Source: UBA6059 sp965227155 (GTDB lineage: Bacteria; Bacteroidota; Bacteroidia; Cytophagales; Cyclobacteriaceae). From it: 64,000 bases of DNA. Positions 1 through 8,345 of the stretch are shown one piece after another. Made by a program: the position numbers and the translations under genes. Numbering within the stretch: the stretch's first letter is position 1; each line of letters opens with the position of its first letter. The stretch lies in the NCBI GenBank assembly GCA_965227155.1, contig OZ245731.1, positions 4,340,001 to 4,404,000 of the forward strand, given 5' to 3'. The notes beneath the pieces were generated by a model. It was not told the origin of the DNA. It worked only from the letters and a program-made list of their open reading frames with translations, and ran no database searches.

Positions 1-728
1 GATGGGTCAATAAGCCAAAATATGCCGCTGAATACCACCACTCCAGCCAGCATGCTGATCGGTATATGCCAGGTGATAATGCGTCTGTAAAGCATATAAA
101 TCAACCCTAGCACCAATGCCAGCACGGACATTTCCCCTATGGAGCCGGGTTGCAAACCGAGAAACATCATCGTATAATCCGGACTTGAAGCCATGATCTG
201 AGGCATGGTTTCACCTGCCCTAAGCCCCTCTTTCATCATACCCAGGATGGTAGCACCACTGGTACCATCTACACTTGCCAATTGCGTGGCAGGCCAATGT
301 GTCATTTCCACTGGGAAAGAAATCAGCAGAAATACTCTCCCTACCAGTGCAGGATTAAAAGGGTTGTTGCCCAGCCCACCGAAGCTCATTTTACCGATAC
401 CTACAGCTACAGCAGCACCTATCACTACAAGATACCACGGCAGACTTGAAGGCACATTAAAGGCCAATAGCATACCGGTAATAATAGCAGAACCATCGGT
501 GATTGAAGAAGTCGGCTTTTTAAGTAAATAGCGGGTGATGGCATGCTCAAACAATAAACAGCTCATAATCGCTACACCGGTCACCCATAGGGCATACAAG
601 CCAAAATTAACAACACTTAACGCCAGTGCAGGAAGCATCGCATAGATGACCACCCGCATTACCTGCGGTGTAGACAGGGTATCATGCACGTGGGGTGATG
701 GCGCAACGGTTAGCAGGGTCGTACTCAT
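1..728 (-). CDS. rnfD: Electron transport complex subunit RnfD (3' end outside window)
   Basis: Inner-membrane subunit of the Rnf complex, which couples ferredoxin/NAD electron transfer to ion pumping. Reading from the ATG at 728 gives M-S-T-T-L-L-T-V-A-P-S-P-H, the usual RnfD N-terminal pattern with an S-P-H motif, then several hydrophobic segments. The motif D-G-T-S-G-A-T is present, and its last Thr (residue 160) is the expected site of covalent FMN attachment. About 242 codons are visible and the frame is still open at base 1, so the C-terminus is missing. The start overlaps the rnfC stop by 4 bases (ATGA), indicating translational coupling. rnfG, rnfE and rnfA would be expected just beyond the left edge. 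Confidence 0.93.
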   Translation of the reverse strand, partial: MSTTLLTVAPSPHVHDTLSTPQVMRVVIYAMLPALALSVVNFGLYALWVTGVAIMSCLLFEHAITRYLLKKPTSSITDGSAIITGMLLAFNVPSSLPWYLVVIGAAVAVGIGKMSFGGLGNNPFNPALVGRVFLLISFPVEMTHWPATQLASVDGTSGATILGMMKEGLRAGETMPQIMASSPDYTMMFLGLQPGSIGEMSVLALVLGLIYMLYRRIITWHIPISMLAGVVVFSGIFWLIDP

Positions 729-2065
729 GCTTTTTTATCTTTTATCTTCTTCTTGCCGTAGCGGATATAATCCAGAATAGGCCTGTTGGAGGGGCAAACG
801 AAGGAGCAGGAGCCACATTCCAGGCAATCGAGCACATGGCTTTCTTCAGCACCTTCAAAGTCTTTGTTTTTAGTAAGCAGCATCAGGTCCATAGGCTCCA
901 GACCCATCGGACAGGCTTCAATACATTTCCCACAGCGGAGACAATTGTATTCTACCGATCTTTTTGAAGCATCTTCCGGGATCACCAGGATGCCTGAAGT
1001 GGCTTTGGCAATGGGTACACTTAGATCATGCAGGGCTTTACCCATCATTGGTCCACCACTTACTACCTTACCGGTATTGGTAGGCACGCCTCCCGCTGCT
1101 GCGAGCAATTCGTTTACAGGAGTGCCTATTCTTACTCTAAAATTGGATGGTTTTTCCAGCTGCTGTCCGGTTACAGTGACAATACGCTCCACCAGGGGCT
1201 GGTTTTTTTGCACCGCCAGATAGATCGAATAGGTTGTACCTACATTGTGCACAATGGCACCGGCATCTGCAGGTAATCCTCCTGAAGGCACCTCTCTATC
1301 CAGCAGCGCCTGGATTAGCTGTTTCTCACCTCCCTGCGGGTATTGCACTTTTAAGCCTTCCACTTCAATGCCCGGATACTCGTGCTTGATTTCGCTTAGC
1401 AACTGAATGGCATCTGCCTTATTGTTTTCAATACCGATAATAGCTTTTTTCACGCCCAGGGCCTTCATCAATATCTGAGTACCCACCATGATTTCATGGG
1501 GTTTCTCCAGCATTAGTCTGTGGTCGGCGGTTAGGTAAGGTTCACATTCCACACCATTGATAAGTAGGGTGTCCACATGTTTACCTTCGGGTACTGAGAG
1601 CTTCACGTGACTGGGAAAGGCAGCACCCCCCTGGCCTACCACTCCAGCTTCCATGATCTTCTGCACAATGGTAGCCGGTTCATCAGGGATAGCCTTAATT
1701 AAGGTATCGCTGCGGTCAATATCTTCCATCCACTCATCATCCTTCACCCTGATGGCTATGCCCATATGCTTATAGCCGCTGGTATCCATAATGGGATCGA
1801 TTTTACCGACTTTACCGGAAACGGAAGCATGAATGTTAGCACTAACAAAACCCTCGTGCACAGCTATGACCTGGCCTACTTTTACCGTATCACCACGTTC
1901 TACTACTATTTTAGGTGGTGCACCTATATGCTGGTATAGCGGAATGATGACACTCTTTGGTATGGGAAGGTCAGCGATAGGAACTCCGGCAGTCAGCTTC
2001 TGCTCCTGCGGATGAATGCCACCGGTTTTGAAAGTCTTTTGTTTTTTGAATAAATCAGTTAGCAT
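725..2065 (-). CDS. rnfC: Electron transport complex subunit RnfC
   Basis: Peripheral NADH/FMN- and Fe-S-binding subunit of the Rnf complex. The 446-residue protein opens with the RnfC N-terminal region (T-G-G-I-H-P near residue 16) and has a glycine-rich G-Q-G-G-A-A-F-P segment near residue 147, the flavin/NADH region shared with NuoF. Two ferredoxin-type cluster motifs, C-x2-C-x2-C-x3-CP, start at about residues 375 and 414. The length suits a compact RnfC without the long repetitive C-terminal tail seen in enterobacteria; it ends in a short lysine-rich tail. The gene overlaps rnfB by 11 bases upstream and rnfD by 4 bases downstream, so all three are one transcription unit. Confidence 0.95.
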   Translation of the reverse strand: MLTDLFKKQKTFKTGGIHPQEQKLTAGVPIADLPIPKSVIIPLYQHIGAPPKIVVERGDTVKVGQVIAVHEGFVSANIHASVSGKVGKIDPIMDTSGYKHMGIAIRVKDDEWMEDIDRSDTLIKAIPDEPATIVQKIMEAGVVGQGGAAFPSHVKLSVPEGKHVDTLLINGVECEPYLTADHRLMLEKPHEIMVGTQILMKALGVKKAIIGIENNKADAIQLLSEIKHEYPGIEVEGLKVQYPQGGEKQLIQALLDREVPSGGLPADAGAIVHNVGTTYSIYLAVQKNQPLVERIVTVTGQQLEKPSNFRVRIGTPVNELLAAAGGVPTNTGKVVSGGPMMGKALHDLSVPIAKATSGILVIPEDASKRSVEYNCLRCGKCIEACPMGLEPMDLMLLTKNKDFEGAEESHVLDCLECGSCSFVCPSNRPILDYIRYGKKKIKDKKA

Positions 2066-2981
2066 CTTTGTCCTCTTTAGCTTTTTCCCTTTCCTGCTTT
2101 TTGGCTTCTTTCTCGCGTTCCAGCCGTTTCTCTCTTTGCACTACCAACTTTTCGATGATATTCTCCGGTACATTATCAGCCTGGATGGTTCTGGTTTCGC
2201 AAGCCACGATACATTTTCTGCAGAGCGTACATTTTTCGAAATCTATGGTCGCCAGGTTGTTTTCTACGGTGATTGCATCGTACCGACATTCTTCTAGGCA
2301 TTTGGCACAGCCAGTACAGGCTACACTGCATTCTTTTCGGGCTGCACCGGATTTCTCTTCGTTCTTGCAGGCTACATAGATTCGCTGATGTTTGCGCCCT
2401 ACCGGCCACAGCTCAATGATGTCTTTCGGACAGGTAGTCACACAGGCATTGCAGGCCGTGCATTTGTCCTCTATGACCACAGGTAAACCAGTTTTGGGAT
2501 CCATGTACATGGCTTCAAAATCGCAGGCATCTACACATTCGCCCATGCCGACACAGCCATATGCACAACCATGATCGCCGCTGTATAGCTGACTGGCTAC
2601 AGTACAGTTTTGTGCACCATCATAGATAGAAGTTTGCTTTCGTTGCTCAAATGATCCAGAACATCGCACAACAGCCACATAAGGATCTCTGGGTTTTACC
2701 TCCTTGCCTAATATGGCAGCCACCTCTGTCATGACATCATTACCACCGACAGGACAATGCAGATCATCCAGGTTATCAGCTTTCAACAATGCATCAGCAA
2801 AGGCATTGCAGCCGGGGTAACCACAGCCACCACAATTGGTACTGGGTAAAGCTTCCTGCAATTGAGGCAGCTTTGGATCTTCTTCCACCCTAAATTTTCT
2901 TGAAACGAAAAAGAGTAAAACAGCAGCTACCAGTCCAAGTGAAGTGAGTACGATTACCGTGTATAATATGGCTTCATTCAT
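2055..2981 (-). CDS. rnfB: Electron transport complex subunit RnfB, multi-cluster ferredoxin
   Basis: RnfB accepts electrons from soluble ferredoxin or flavodoxin and passes them into the Rnf complex. Residues about 5-27 form one N-terminal membrane anchor. A Fe-S domain with C-G-G-C-G-Y-P-G-C and a later Cys (C-P-V-G) follows at about 50-76. The rest is cysteine-rich, with four ferredoxin-like motifs: G-C-A-Y-G-C..C-V-D-A-C, C-T-A-C-N-A-C..CP, C-T-G-C-A-K-C-L-E-E-C and C-T-L-C-R-K-C-I-V-A-C. At 308 residues it is the long RnfB type of Bacteroides and clostridia, not the short enterobacterial one. The C-terminal 30 residues are a charged Lys/Glu/Arg tail. Overlaps rseC (4 bases) and rnfC. Confidence 0.95.
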   Translation of the reverse strand: MNEAILYTVIVLTSLGLVAAVLLFFVSRKFRVEEDPKLPQLQEALPSTNCGGCGYPGCNAFADALLKADNLDDLHCPVGGNDVMTEVAAILGKEVKPRDPYVAVVRCSGSFEQRKQTSIYDGAQNCTVASQLYSGDHGCAYGCVGMGECVDACDFEAMYMDPKTGLPVVIEDKCTACNACVTTCPKDIIELWPVGRKHQRIYVACKNEEKSGAARKECSVACTGCAKCLEECRYDAITVENNLATIDFEKCTLCRKCIVACETRTIQADNVPENIIEKLVVQREKRLEREKEAKKQEREKAKEDKDAN

Positions 2982-3397
2982 AGTTTTTGGACATCAATTT
3001 GAAGGAAGGAATGCCCTGAAAGCTTGCCTTGCCGAAGAATTAGAAAATACGGGATTAAACTCAAAAGAGCGATTAATCCTGCTATGCCTTCATGCACCGA
3101 TAAGGCCAAAGCCAATATCATAATGACAATCATGAGCACGAAAGGCATGATATAGGCCAGCAATATGGCCTTCAAGCCAGTATTGGGAGCAATGACCAGA
3201 TTGACCTGATCCCCAATGCATAGATCCTGAGCCGGTAATTCGTGGAAATGCGGATCCTCTGCCGTATCGGTGTGACACATGCCCTTCATTCGGCAGGCAT
3301 CACAGGCTTCTATTCGGCTCAGTTGGACATACGCAATTTTATCAATCACATTAATTACCGTACCCCGCTTTTCTATGCATTGGCTTTCAGTCATCAC
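2978..3397 (-). CDS. RseC/MucC-like membrane protein (SoxR-reducing family)
   Basis: A 139-residue protein of the RseC/MucC family, members of which work with Rnf-type complexes to re-reduce redox regulators such as SoxR. The cytoplasmic N-terminal half holds the family Cys cluster (E-A-C-D-A-C-R-M-K-G-M-C-H, residues about 31-43), which could bind an Fe-S cluster. Two adjacent hydrophobic helices follow at about 74-96 and 101-122. The gene lies between flavodoxin and rnfB and overlaps rnfB by 4 bases, the usual position of rseC in Bacteroidota rnf operons. The start could be either of two consecutive Met codons; the first is used here. Confidence 0.85.
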   Translation of the reverse strand: MMTESQCIEKRGTVINVIDKIAYVQLSRIEACDACRMKGMCHTDTAEDPHFHELPAQDLCIGDQVNLVIAPNTGLKAILLAYIMPFVLMIVIMILALALSVHEGIAGLIALLSLIPYFLILRQGKLSGHSFLQIDVQKL

Positions 3398-3406
3398 ATG
3401 CTTTGC

Positions 3407-3922
3407 TTATGCTCCGAAACCTTCAGATTTAAGCTGCTCCACCCATTTTGCAACCCTATCATCAGTAAGGTCTGCCTGGTTATCTTCATCAATGACGAGA
3501 CCTAAAAACTTACCATCGATCTCGCTACCTGAAGCTTCATAATCATACCCATCGGTAGGCCAGAAACCTACAAACTCAGCTCCCGAATCCTTGATGCGCT
3601 CATGGATGATGCCTGGAGACTCTATGAAGGTGTCAGGGTACCCTTCTGCATCACCAAGACCCAGATAGGCTACCATTTTGCCATTGTAGTCTACATCCTC
3701 AATTTCATCAATAAAGGCGTCCCAGTCTTCCTGAAGCTCACCAATATCCCATGTGGGTGCTGCCAATATCAGGTATTTATATTCCTGCATATCGTCAGAA
3801 GTAGCTGAGTTTACATTGTGCAGGGCCACTACATCTTCGCCCCCAAATGCTTCCTGTATCTTTTGGGAAACACGCTCGGTGTTTCCTTCTGTTGATCCGT
3901 AGAAAATTCCAATTTTTGCCAT
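3407..3922 (-). CDS. fldA: Flavodoxin
   Basis: Small soluble FMN electron carrier of 171 residues, the long-chain flavodoxin size. The N-terminal phosphate-binding loop G-S-T-E-G-N-T (residues about 9-15) and the two aromatic isoalloxazine-stacking regions (W near residue 59 in A-P-T-W-D-I-G-E; Y in the G-L-G-D-A-E-G-Y segment) are all present, and the protein is strongly acidic. It sits 20 bases downstream of the DHOD-like gene and 10 bases upstream of rseC, inside the PFOR-Rnf operon, so it is the obvious carrier between PFOR and RnfB. Flavodoxins often replace ferredoxin under iron limitation; no iron-type operator was identified here. Confidence 0.95.
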   Translation of the reverse strand: MAKIGIFYGSTEGNTERVSQKIQEAFGGEDVVALHNVNSATSDDMQEYKYLILAAPTWDIGELQEDWDAFIDEIEDVDYNGKMVAYLGLGDAEGYPDTFIESPGIIHERIKDSGAEFVGFWPTDGYDYEASGSEIDGKFLGLVIDEDNQADLTDDRVAKWVEQLKSEGFGA

Positions 3923-3941
3923 AATTCTTGTGTCTATTTAT

Positions 3942-4970
3942 TTAGGTTAAGTCATCACCTTCTTTGGGGTGATATTCCATATGTAATTCTGATTTCAATA
4001 ATATGTCCACATACTGGGCTCGCTTATAGGCGAAGGGATCGGTCATATTCACTTTGGATAATTTACCTCTGAAATCATCCAGCTTTTTGTATTTCTTCTC
4101 CTTCATCCAATTATTCATCTCTTCAAGCATGTGAGGGATATGAGAGAAGCCTTTTTTGTATATCGCGCTCACAATTTGCACGGTATCAGCGCCCGCCAGT
4201 ATTAATTTGATCACATCTTCACCCGTCAAAATGCCGGTATTGCTACAGATTGAAGCTTTAATCGTATTGTGCAGCAAGCCGGCATATCGTAATGCCAGTC
4301 TGTGATCTTTTGAGCTACTGAAATTGTAAGGGAAATGATGCTCTTCTTTCTCAATATCAATATCCGGCTGAAAAAGCCTGTTGAACAGTACAAACCCATC
4401 TGCTCCGGCATCATTCATTTGATGAATAACCTGCAGCGTATTGGTGTAATAAGGGCTGAGCTTCACAGAAATAGGAATATTGACAGCTTTTTTGATACGC
4501 TTTAAAATATTGATCTGATCTCCAATGATGCTATTGCCTGTTTTTTGTGGGTCAATTACGTTAGCGTAAAAGTTAACTTCCAAAGCATCAATGCCCGTAT
4601 CTGCCATTTTGAGGGCGTACTCTTCCCAGGTATCCTCATACACGCAGTTGAGACTGCCAATCACCGGGATGGAAAGCAATTCCTTCATTCGCTTCAAACG
4701 GAGCAGGTGCTCTTCAGGACCGGCGTGTCCCAGCTTAGGAAAAATGCTGGCATGTTCGGCATCCCAATCCTCATACAAACCGGTCTCCTCTTCCAAAGCA
4801 TAAGATTCCAGCTGAATCTGCTCTTCAAAGAGCGATTTGTAAACGATGGCTGAGGCTCCTGCTTCCTCCAACCGCAGCAGATTAGAAGAGTCCATTACCA
4901 AATTGCTCGCACCTATGATTAAAGGATTTTTGAGCTTAAGACCGAGGTATTGTGTGCTAAGATCACTCAT
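3942..4970 (-). CDS. Dihydroorotate dehydrogenase-like flavoprotein
   Basis: A 342-residue TIM-barrel protein of the DHOD-like group. N-terminal P-L-I-I-G-A-S-N and C-terminal S-N-T-G-I-L-T-G-E-D / A-G-A-D-T-V-Q-I-V-S-A segments match the FMN phosphate site of the superfamily, and V-K-L-S-P (about residue 168) supplies the conserved Lys. The substrate-loop motif of true dihydroorotate dehydrogenases (N-x-S-x-P-N) is replaced by N-F-Y-A-N at about 133-137, with no catalytic Cys or Ser there. I therefore doubt a role in pyrimidine synthesis. It overlaps the PFOR gene by 8 bases and precedes flavodoxin, which suggests a redox-partner or oxidoreductase role within the operon. Substrate unknown. 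Confidence 0.82.
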   Translation of the reverse strand: MSDLSTQYLGLKLKNPLIIGASNLVMDSSNLLRLEEAGASAIVYKSLFEEQIQLESYALEEETGLYEDWDAEHASIFPKLGHAGPEEHLLRLKRMKELLSIPVIGSLNCVYEDTWEEYALKMADTGIDALEVNFYANVIDPQKTGNSIIGDQINILKRIKKAVNIPISVKLSPYYTNTLQVIHQMNDAGADGFVLFNRLFQPDIDIEKEEHHFPYNFSSSKDHRLALRYAGLLHNTIKASICSNTGILTGEDVIKLILAGADTVQIVSAIYKKGFSHIPHMLEEMNNWMKEKKYKKLDDFRGKLSKVNMTDPFAYKRAQYVDILLKSELHMEYHPKEGDDLT

Positions 4971-7900
4971 GGATTGTTTCTTTTTCGGTTAATGTTTCAG
5001 GGTTTGATGAAAGGTGTTTTAGCTCCTCAAACCTTCTTCTGTTATCCTCTTCCGCCAGTTTATTCAATCTTTCTGCCTCCAAAGGATTGGCTCGCATCAG
5101 CGATCTGTAGCGAATTTCAGGCTCCAGATAATGCTCGAAGCTGGTATCTACCTCAGGGCTATCCCATACAAGTGGATCAAGGCCCTGCTCCCTGCGCTCA
5201 GGATCAAAACGGTACATCGGCCAGTACCCTGATTTGGAGGCTTTTTCAGATTGTTTTTTGGAAAGCTGCATGTTGTAGCCATGTGCAATACAAGGGCTAT
5301 AAGCGATGATCAAACTAGGTCCATTATGCTTTTCAGCTTCTACAATAGCCCTGGCTGTTTGCTCACGATCCATACCCATATTGATGGAAGCCACATAGGC
5401 ATTGCTGTAGGTGGTCATCATCAAGCCCAGGTTTTTCTTGCCTGTCTTCTTACCGTCAGATGCAAACTTGGCTACTGCTCCCCGAGGGGTAGCTTTAGAC
5501 GATTGTCCGCCGGTGTTGCTATACACCTCGGTATCCATCACAAGTAGGTTTACATTTTTGTCTGATGCCATTACATGGTCAAGACCGCTGAAGCCAATGT
5601 CGTAGGCCCAACCATCACCACCGAGTATCCAAACGGATTTTTCAACCAGGTAATCCTGTAGCTCAATGATTTTCGCCAGCACTGGATCATCGCCGGCTTT
5701 TTCTTTGGCCAACAAAGCTTTGACCTCATCCGCATGGTCTTTGGCTGCTGTGTTTACCTCAGTCCAAAGAGTAAGGGATTTTTTAAGTGCTGTAGCCAGT
5801 TTACCAGTTTTTTGCGCATTCAAATAAGCTTCAATATTGGTTTTAAGCTGTTTCCTATTGGCATCAATGGCCAACCTCATCCCAAAACCATACTCAGCAT
5901 TGTCTTCGAAAAGGCTGTTGGCCCAGGCTGGTCCTCTACCTTTGCTGTCTGTAGTGTAAGGTGTAGAAGGGAAAGTACCTCCGTATATCGATGAGCAACC
6001 TGTAGCGTTGGCAATCAGCATACGGTCACCAAAAAGCTGTGTGGCCAGGTGGATGTATGGTGTTTCGCCACATCCGGAGCAGCAGCCTGCATGCTCGAAA
6101 TAAGGCTCTTCGGCATTGAATTCAGGTACGAAATCAAACTTGGCTGCCCACTTGGCAGGATTACCCGGCTTTCCTCGTTTCTCAAGCTTCTTAGTTCCGG
6201 TAGGAATGGTTCCATTGATGGACATTCTGCTTACGGGCACTGCATCACCTTGCAATCTCAGTACCGGATCCATTACAAACTCAGCGAATGCTCCCGACCC
6301 TTCAGGTACCACATCCTGCATGGAAGCGGCTTTTTCAGCTACTTCCGGTATTGGCACTTCCACCACTGCACTTACGGACTCGTCAATGGCGCGCCAGTTC
6401 ATTTCTACAATTTCAGGGCCTTTACGCTTGAATTGCTTCTCAATGTATTGCTTGATTAGTGCTATGGCCTCATCTTCCGGCAGCACTCCTGATAATTTGA
6501 AGAATGCTGTCTGCATCACGCTATTGATACGGCCTCCTAAACCAACGCTTTTTGCAATTTTCGCTGCATCGATAGCATATACCTTGATTTTCTTATCGCG
6601 GATGGTTTTTTGCATATCCTCAGTGAATAAGCTGAAGATTTTTTCAGGCTTCTGACTGCTGTTGATCAGGAATGTGCCACCTTCTGTGATTCCTTCCAGT
6701 AGATCATATTTACCTATGTATTGGGGTCTATGCAGGGCAATAAACTCTGCTTTGTTGAGCAGGTATTCAGACTGAATTTTCTCCTTACCAAACCTGAGGT
6801 GCGATACGGTATAGCCACCAGATTTATTGGAATCATATTGAAAATAGCCCTGCACAAACTGATCGGTACTTTGACCGATGATCATGATACTGTTCTTGTT
6901 GGCTGAAACTGTACCATCAGAGCCATAACCCCAGAATTTACATCTGATAATGCCTTCCTGCTCCGTATCAATTTCCTCATGCACAGGAATTGAAAGCTTG
7001 GTCACATCGTCATTGATGCCTACGGTAAAGTTGTGCCATCCATTGTTATCCAAATGATCGTAAACCGCTTTGACCATGCTTGGTGTAAATTCTTTGGAGG
7101 ATAGTCCATATCTGCCTCCAATGATGGCAACATCAGCATTGCCTTTAAAAGCAGCTACAGTATCCAGGTAGAGCGGTTCGCCGGGTGCGCCGGGTTCTTT
7201 GGTGCGATCCAAAACTGCAATCTTTTTAACACTCTCAGGGATTTTATTAAGGAAATCTTTTACTGAGAAAGGTCTGTACAACCGCACCTTCAGCACGCCT
7301 ACTTTGGCACCCTGTTTATTAAGGTAGTTTACAGTCTCTTCAATTGTTTCTAAACCACTACCCATGGCAATGATCAGTTTCTCGGCTTTTGGATCACCTA
7401 CATATTCGAAAAGCTCATATTTTCTGCCTGTTTTGGCGTAGAAAGCATCCATTTGCTCCTGCACAATTTCAGGACAGGCATCATAGAATCGGTTGACAGT
7501 TTCTCTTCCCTGGAAGTACACATCTGGGTTTTGCGCACCTACCTTACATACCGGATTTTCAGGTTTCAAAGCTCCGGATCTGAATTGCTCTACAGCCTTC
7601 ATATCCAAAAGCTCTTGGAGGGTATCATATTCTACAACCTCTATTTTTTGCATAGAATGGGAAGTGCGGAAGCCATCAAAAAAATGCAGGAAGGGTATTC
7701 CTGATTTTAGTGTGGCCAGATGCGCTATGGCAGCAAGGTCCTGTGCTTCCTGTACATTGGCGGAAGACAACATACTGAAGCCTGTGCTGCGGGTGCTCAT
7801 TACATCTGAGTGATCACCAAAAATAGAAAGTGCCTGGGCGGCTATGGACCGGGCAGACACATGAAAAACAGTCGGCAGCATTTCGCCGGCTATCTTAAAC

Positions 7901-8193
7901 ATGTTGGGTACCATTAGTAATAGTCCCTGGGAAGCCGTAAAAGTAGTAGCCATGGCCCCACCGCTTAATGCACCGTGTATTGCACCGGCTGCACCTGCTT
8001 CGGATTGCATTTGGATTACATCCACCTGCTCGCCAAATAGGTTTTTCTTACCCATTGCTGCCCATGCATCTGCTTTTTCTCCCATATCAGAAGAGGGCGT
8101 AATGGGGTAAATGGCTGCAACCTCACTGAATGCGTAAGCCATATTGGCTACTGCACTGTTGCCGTCTGTTGTGATATATTTTTTATCCTTCAT
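4963..8193 (-). CDS. nifJ: Pyruvate:ferredoxin/flavodoxin oxidoreductase lacking the ferredoxin domain
   Basis: Decarboxylates pyruvate to acetyl-CoA and CO2 with reduction of ferredoxin or flavodoxin. The single chain contains the pyrimidine-binding domain at the N-terminus (Y-P-I-T-P-S-S), the gamma-like domain (about 420-610), and the TPP domain with G-D-G-W and N-T-G-G-Q-S at about 859-898. The proximal [4Fe-4S] ligands are in place: Cys705 and Cys708 (C-S-G-C-G-E-T-P-Y), Cys733 (A-T-G-C-S-S) and Cys968 (S-P-C-I-A-H-G). At 1076 residues it is about 100 short of the usual 1170-1200. Between the E-K-R at 671-673 and Cys705, where the 2[4Fe-4S] ferredoxin domain normally lies, there are only about 30 residues, and no C-x2-C-x2-C-x3-CP motif occurs anywhere. 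First gene of the operon that leads to rnfD. Confidence 0.93.
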   Translation of the reverse strand: MKDKKYITTDGNSAVANMAYAFSEVAAIYPITPSSDMGEKADAWAAMGKKNLFGEQVDVIQMQSEAGAAGAIHGALSGGAMATTFTASQGLLLMVPNMFKIAGEMLPTVFHVSARSIAAQALSIFGDHSDVMSTRSTGFSMLSSANVQEAQDLAAIAHLATLKSGIPFLHFFDGFRTSHSMQKIEVVEYDTLQELLDMKAVEQFRSGALKPENPVCKVGAQNPDVYFQGRETVNRFYDACPEIVQEQMDAFYAKTGRKYELFEYVGDPKAEKLIIAMGSGLETIEETVNYLNKQGAKVGVLKVRLYRPFSVKDFLNKIPESVKKIAVLDRTKEPGAPGEPLYLDTVAAFKGNADVAIIGGRYGLSSKEFTPSMVKAVYDHLDNNGWHNFTVGINDDVTKLSIPVHEEIDTEQEGIIRCKFWGYGSDGTVSANKNSIMIIGQSTDQFVQGYFQYDSNKSGGYTVSHLRFGKEKIQSEYLLNKAEFIALHRPQYIGKYDLLEGITEGGTFLINSSQKPEKIFSLFTEDMQKTIRDKKIKVYAIDAAKIAKSVGLGGRINSVMQTAFFKLSGVLPEDEAIALIKQYIEKQFKRKGPEIVEMNWRAIDESVSAVVEVPIPEVAEKAASMQDVVPEGSGAFAEFVMDPVLRLQGDAVPVSRMSINGTIPTGTKKLEKRGKPGNPAKWAAKFDFVPEFNAEEPYFEHAGCCSGCGETPYIHLATQLFGDRMLIANATGCSSIYGGTFPSTPYTTDSKGRGPAWANSLFEDNAEYGFGMRLAIDANRKQLKTNIEAYLNAQKTGKLATALKKSLTLWTEVNTAAKDHADEVKALLAKEKAGDDPVLAKIIELQDYLVEKSVWILGGDGWAYDIGFSGLDHVMASDKNVNLLVMDTEVYSNTGGQSSKATPRGAVAKFASDGKKTGKKNLGLMMTTYSNAYVASINMGMDREQTARAIVEAEKHNGPSLIIAYSPCIAHGYNMQLSKKQSEKASKSGYWPMYRFDPERREQGLDPLVWDSPEVDTSFEHYLEPEIRYRSLMRANPLEAERLNKLAEEDNRRRFEELKHLSSNPETLTEKETIHE

Positions 8194-8288
8194 AATCAGG
8201 TTTTTAGATACTCGACCGACAGTTATTTTTCGGGAAGTAATCTCGAAAGAACCTGATTACCCAATTATGGATAGCGTCATATACATAA

Positions 8289-8302
8289 CTGATTTATATC
8301 AA
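8289..8302. promoter_or_regulatory. FNR/CRP-type palindrome upstream of the PFOR operon
   Basis: On the minus strand this reads TTGAT-ATAA-ATCAG, matching the FNR consensus TTGAT-N4-ATCAA at nine of ten fixed positions. Its centre is about 102 bp upstream of the PFOR start codon at 8193, and no gene overlaps it. A CRP/FNR-family regulator is the natural candidate. The window itself encodes no such regulator. A very similar box precedes ppk2. Confidence 0.5.
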
Positions 8303-8345
8303 ACCAGCGTATGCATAAAAATCACATTTGCTCTTTATTGCTTGA

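Noticed and set aside
786..1223. 145-codon plus-strand frame inside rnfC
   Set aside because: It is antisense to a well-conserved gene; its sequence shows no domain and arises from codon bias on the other strand.
6116..6655. 179-codon plus-strand frame inside the PFOR gene
   Set aside because: It is an antisense shadow of the conserved PFOR; low-complexity Ser/Thr-rich translation with no recognisable pattern.
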